6,493 nt of DNA from Aigarchaeota archaeon (GTDB lineage: Archaea > Thermoproteota > Nitrososphaeria_A > Caldarchaeales > Wolframiiraptoraceae): the NCBI GenBank assembly GCA_025059415.1, contig JANXDQ010000008.1, positions 1-6,493 of the forward strand, given 5' to 3'. Numbering within the stretch: the first letter of the stretch is position 1; each line of letters starts with the position of its first letter. The position numbers were made by a program, and so were the translations under genes. The notes under the pieces are model-generated. The model was given only the letters and a program-made list of their open reading frames with translations. It ran no database searches and was not told the DNA's origin. Positions 5,760 through 6,493 of this stretch are shown piece by piece.

Positions 5760-6493
5760 ATGCGGATAATCGGCTATAGCTTGGATGGAGAAAGAGATTA
5801 TGGATTCATGGTTTCTGATGAGGAATTTGTTCCGCGACCATTTATCGAGAGCGCCATTGGGTTGAGCATACCCTCGGATGTGAAGGAACTCCTCCCCGAT
5901 CGGGAACTACTTCAAATAATAGAATCCGCTTTGGAAGGCATCCGGATCGAGAAGGTCCCCATTGATGGCGTGCACATAGACCCACCCATACCGAATCCTG
6001 GTAAGATAATTTGTCTAGGGCTAAATTACGCGGACCATGCCGGGGAGTCAGGCTTAGAGCCTCCGGAGGGAATGCCGATCTTCTTTAAACCAGCTACCGC
6101 GCTCAATGGGCCATATGACCCGATCGTGAAGCCTAGGATCGTTAGGCAGCTCGATTACGAGATAGAGCTCGCAGTGATCATAGCTGACAGGTGTAGGAAT
6201 GTGAGGGCGTCTGAGGCCATTCACCACGTTTTCGGATATTCAGTATTCAATGATGTTTCGGCGCGTGATATCCAATTTCTAGATGGCCAATGGACTCGCG
6301 GGAAGAGCTTTGATACATTTGCCCCAATTGGGCCCTGGATAGTTTCCGCTGATGAGTTGGGAGACCCACATAACCTGCGGATGATGACTAGGGTTAACGG
6401 TGAGATAAGGCAGAACTCATCCACTTCAAAAATGTTACTTAAAATCCCGGAGATAATCTCGTTGCTCAGCCAAGTGATGACCTTAGAGCCAGG
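5760..6493 (+). CDS. fumarylacetoacetate hydrolase (FAHD) family protein, 3' end missing
   Basis: The frame opens at ATG 5760 and stays open to the right edge: 244 complete codons, perhaps 40-60 short of the usual length. The N-terminal part (1-75) is the variable cap region; the catalytic FAH domain starts at about residue 80 with PGKIICLGLNYADHAGE. Landmarks are His93 with Glu96 (the acid-base pair region), PIFFKP (106-111), the metal ligands Glu134 and Glu136 in DYEIELAVII and Asp165 in FNDVSARDIQ, and Lys182 in the RGKSFDTFAPIGPWI stretch. Family members bind Mg2+ or Mn2+ and act on 2-oxo or acylpyruvate-type acids: hydrolysis, decarboxylation, isomerisation or dehydration of 2-keto-3-deoxy sugar acids. 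The exact substrate cannot be assigned; in archaea both sugar-acid and aromatic-catabolism roles occur. It lies 38 bases after the methyltransferase stop, with only a weak A/T-rich element (5727-5735), so readthrough from that gene is possible. Confidence 0.88.
   Translation, partial: MRIIGYSLDGERDYGFMVSDEEFVPRPFIESAIGLSIPSDVKELLPDRELLQIIESALEGIRIEKVPIDGVHIDPPIPNPGKIICLGLNYADHAGESGLEPPEGMPIFFKPATALNGPYDPIVKPRIVRQLDYEIELAVIIADRCRNVRASEAIHHVFGYSVFNDVSARDIQFLDGQWTRGKSFDTFAPIGPWIVSADELGDPHNLRMMTRVNGEIRQNSSTSKMLLKIPEIISLLSQVMTLEP

Overview
The window looks like a stretch of archaeal chromosome, probably from a thermophile. Nearly every gene has an A/T-rich TATA-like element about 30-50 bases before its start codon, which leaves little or no untranslated leader. 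TTG starts are used at least twice. Arginine is mostly AGA/AGG and isoleucine is often ATA. One protein has a class III (type IV pilin-like) signal, and there is a dolichol/polyprenol kinase-family membrane protein. The sequence alone does not fix the lineage.

Layout, left to right. (1) Positions 1-183 hold no gene, but contain a strong TATA-like element, a 12-bp perfect palindrome and an inverted repeat. (2) A type IV pilin-like surface protein lies on the minus strand (184-1314). (3) A 326-base divergent intergenic region carries two short perfect dyads. (4) A ferritin-like (rubrerythrin-type fold) protein lies on the plus strand (1641-2162). (5) Convergent with it is a CTP-dependent polyprenol/phytol kinase-family membrane protein (2201-2866, minus). 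(6) Branched-chain amino acid aminotransferase ilvE (2985-3881, minus) is divergent from (7) an Lrp/AsnC regulator (3974-4408, plus), with 92 bases shared between them. (8) An orphan DNA methyltransferase-like gene (4587-5721, plus) has its start and first 29 codons in a different frame from the rest. (9) A fumarylacetoacetate hydrolase (FAHD) family gene (5760 to the window end, plus) runs off the right edge.

How the parts relate. The ilvE/Lrp pair is the clearest functional unit: the regulator probably controls the aminotransferase, itself, or both. The polyprenol kinase-like protein could feed lipid-phosphate carriers used in N-glycosylation, and the pilin-like protein has five N-glycosylation sequons, but the two genes are not in one operon and the link is only thematic. 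The other genes look independently transcribed. I see no CRISPR array, insertion sequence, tRNA, rRNA or multi-gene defence cluster.

The most notable observation is the methyltransferase frameshift. A frame starting with ATG at 4587 encodes the expected N-terminal part of the family, then hits a TAA at 4677-4679 just after a run of six T. The rest of the enzyme continues in the +1 frame at exactly the right residue. The junction reads CTT-TAA-G, which resembles the bacterial prfB +1 recoding site, but a one-base assembly error or a real inactivating mutation explains it equally well.
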